Under the pieces are notes generated by a model. The model was not told the DNA's origin and did not search any database. It was given only the letters and a program-made list of their open reading frames with translations. From the IMG/VR virus record IMGVR_UViG_3300032285_004521, positions 1 to 24,173 of that record: 24,173 bases of DNA, one strand, 5' to 3'. Positions 22,963-24,173 of the stretch are shown piece after piece (the first letter of the stretch is position 1; the number at the start of each line of letters is the position of its first letter). Position numbers and translations under genes: made by a program. The stretch is from a virus.

Positions 22963-23279
22963 TTTCGTAACTTTTCTTCTAGGATAATAATACGTTCACG
23001 GTTAACAGTAATCTGATCGCGATTTGCCTGAATTTCCTTTTCCAAGTCCTGACGCAATTTTTCACGAGCCAGCTCAGCACCAGTATTAGTAGCCTGCTTA
23101 TTATCGCTGGTGACTACTAAGCTAATTTTGCCGTTTAGGATAGTAACGTCATGTTGTAGGTTTTGCAGTGCAGTCATTAAGTAGACTACGCAGGTGAATA
23201 GGAGTGGTAAGAGTGCAAAACTAATTTTTTCAATTAACTGGCCTTTAGCATGGGCCTCTTGTAACTTTTCATCGCTCAT
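22959..23279 (-). CDS. Single-helix membrane protein with coiled coil (function unknown)
   Basis: This 106-residue protein has one hydrophobic segment (IEKISFALLPLLFTCVVYL, about residues 16-38) and no cleavable signal. A charged coiled-coil region rich in Glu, Arg, Lys and Asp follows (about 65-106). The N-terminus is short and charged. It resembles small one-helix proteins encoded beside phage terminase genes in marine and freshwater phages, but I am not certain of the family. One single-helix possibility is a holin-like or spanin-related lysis protein; another is a membrane anchor. The ATG at 23279 has GGAGAG about 7 bases upstream, inside the end of the glycosyltransferase gene, so the two are probably co-transcribed. 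Confidence 0.7.
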   Translation of the reverse strand: MSDEKLQEAHAKGQLIEKISFALLPLLFTCVVYLMTALQNLQHDVTILNGKISLVVTSDNKQATNTGAELAREKLRQDLEKEIQANRDQITVNRERIIILEEKLRK

Positions 23280-23282
23280 GGC

Positions 23283-24173
23283 TTATCTCTCCACTAAGTT
23301 ATCCCTGAAAATTTCCCAACACCGCTGCCAAGTCCAGTGTTGACTACTGTCTACTACCACTTCACGTGGAATGGTTAAGGCTCCAGCAACGGCTAAACCT
23401 AAATCGTCATTAACGCAACCGGTTCTGTAAGCCTCTACTACGTCCCTAGGCCCGCAAACCGGATAGCCTGCTATGGGTGTACCACAAGCCATTGCTTCCA
23501 GCATTACAATGCCAAACGTATCCCAGCGGCTGGTAAACACCAAGCAGTCTGCACTTTGGTAGTACTTGGCTAAGGCTCTGCCCACCTGCATACCCACAAA
23601 TTCTACCCTGGGATACTTCTTACGCAAATACTCTAGCTGAGGCCCACTGCCTACCACTACCTTCCTAGCACCAGGATACTCCAACCTACAAAAATCTTCG
23701 CAGTTCTTTTCCACCGACACCCTGCCAACCCATAGGAGTGTAGGATACTTGCTACTACCAGGACCCGGCCAGAACAGGCTACGATCTACGCCACGAGTCC
23801 AAGGTACCAAGTCGCCCTTAAATCCACGTTCATGCAACTCCACAACCATGCTTTCGGTAGTAGCTAAAACTTTGCCCGAATGCTTATGAAACCAGCGCAA
23901 GTATCTATAAGTCCAACTGGTAGGAATCTTATAGTAACGCTTAAGTGCCTCTGGAATCTTAGTGTGATAGCTGGTATTATACCGCCAACCATGTTTATCC
24001 ATCCAGCAGCGGGCAGCTAAGCCTACAGGACCCTCAGTTGCAATATGTACGTAATCTGGTCTTAGCCAGTCCAGCGTTTTACCAATGCCACGAGGCCACG
24101 ATAGCCTAATATCACCATAACCAGGAGCACCACAATTAGGGAACTGCCTGGGATCCAAATATATAAAGTAATA
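23283..24173 (-). CDS. GT4-family glycosyltransferase, N-terminally cut by the window edge
   Basis: The frame is open to base 24173, giving 296 residues. A TTG at 24158 is available, but GT4 proteins of this family begin about 50-60 residues earlier with a Rossmann strand, so the real start lies beyond the window. The sequence fits the retaining GT-B fold of GDP-mannose-type mannosyl- or sulfoquinovosyl-like transferases: HIATEGPVGLAAR and SYHTKIPE in the first half; GRVSVEKN (Arg151 and Lys156 in the visible fragment) gripping the donor phosphate; and WDTFGIVMLEAMACG with the D-x7-E form of the E-x7-E motif (Asp218, Glu226). It would transfer a sugar, possibly mannose or a similar hexose, to an unknown acceptor. 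Phage enzymes of this kind can modify the host surface or phage DNA or protein; nothing here decides which. Confidence 0.88.
   Translation of the reverse strand, partial: YYFIYLDPRQFPNCGAPGYGDIRLSWPRGIGKTLDWLRPDYVHIATEGPVGLAARCWMDKHGWRYNTSYHTKIPEALKRYYKIPTSWTYRYLRWFHKHSGKVLATTESMVVELHERGFKGDLVPWTRGVDRSLFWPGPGSSKYPTLLWVGRVSVEKNCEDFCRLEYPGARKVVVGSGPQLEYLRKKYPRVEFVGMQVGRALAKYYQSADCLVFTSRWDTFGIVMLEAMACGTPIAGYPVCGPRDVVEAYRTGCVNDDLGLAVAGALTIPREVVVDSSQHWTWQRCWEIFRDNLVER

Noticed and set aside
1-24173. tRNA genes or an integrase/attachment site
   Set aside because: No cloverleaf-like sequence or recombinase gene was found by eye; absence cannot be proved without a tRNA search, and lifestyle cannot be judged from this window.

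Overview
This window is part of a double-stranded DNA tailed bacteriophage genome, carrying the DNA packaging, head and tail modules. The gene order (terminase, portal, prohead protease, HK97-type capsid, connector, tail terminator, tail tube, frameshifted tail chaperones, tape measure, tail tip) is that of a phage with a long non-contractile tail. I see no tail sheath and no myovirus baseplate wedge genes. Genes are tightly packed, often with 1-4 base stop/start overlaps, and there is no stretch of 300 bases without a gene. The sequence is moderately AT-rich, and the tetranucleotide CTAG is unusually common. Two or three promoters match the bacterial sigma-70 consensus closely. The host cannot be named from this window; a proteobacterium-like host is plausible but is inference.

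All genes but one lie on the minus strand, so transcription runs from high to low coordinates. In that order: a family-4 glycosyltransferase cut by the window edge (23283-24173); a one-helix membrane/coiled-coil protein (22959-23279); small and large terminase subunits (22480-22962, 21198-22487); a plus-strand GIY-YIG homing-type endonuclease (20458-21210) that looks like a late insertion; a Dps/ferritin-like protein (19865-20305) translationally linked to an HNH nuclease (19434-19865); the portal (18241-19425); a fused protease-scaffold-major capsid protein (16228-18228); a head-tail connector (15575-16141); an enlarged 607-residue neck-type protein (13755-15578); a tail terminator (13321-13758); the tail tube (12031-13245); tail assembly chaperones G and G-T joined by a -1 frameshift (11185-11966); a giant tape measure protein (2952-11042); a tail-tip hub-like protein (1447-2955); and the start of a repeat-bearing tail fibre (1-1446, running off the edge).

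Transcription units can be partly read from the DNA. Hairpin terminators follow the capsid gene, the tail tube gene and the chaperone pair. The last is followed within about 20 bases by a perfect TTGACA-17-TATAAT promoter driving the tape measure and tail-tip genes. A second strong minus-strand promoter precedes the Dps-HNH-portal-capsid run, back to back with a plus-strand promoter for the endonuclease.

The points most worth a second look are: the Dps-like protein with a complete ferroxidase ligand pattern inside the packaging cluster; the capsid fusion with a well-placed internal ribosome site; the lambda-like slippery site; the enlarged neck protein; the degenerate repeats inside the tape measure coiled coil; and the AT-rich antisense endonuclease next to terL.
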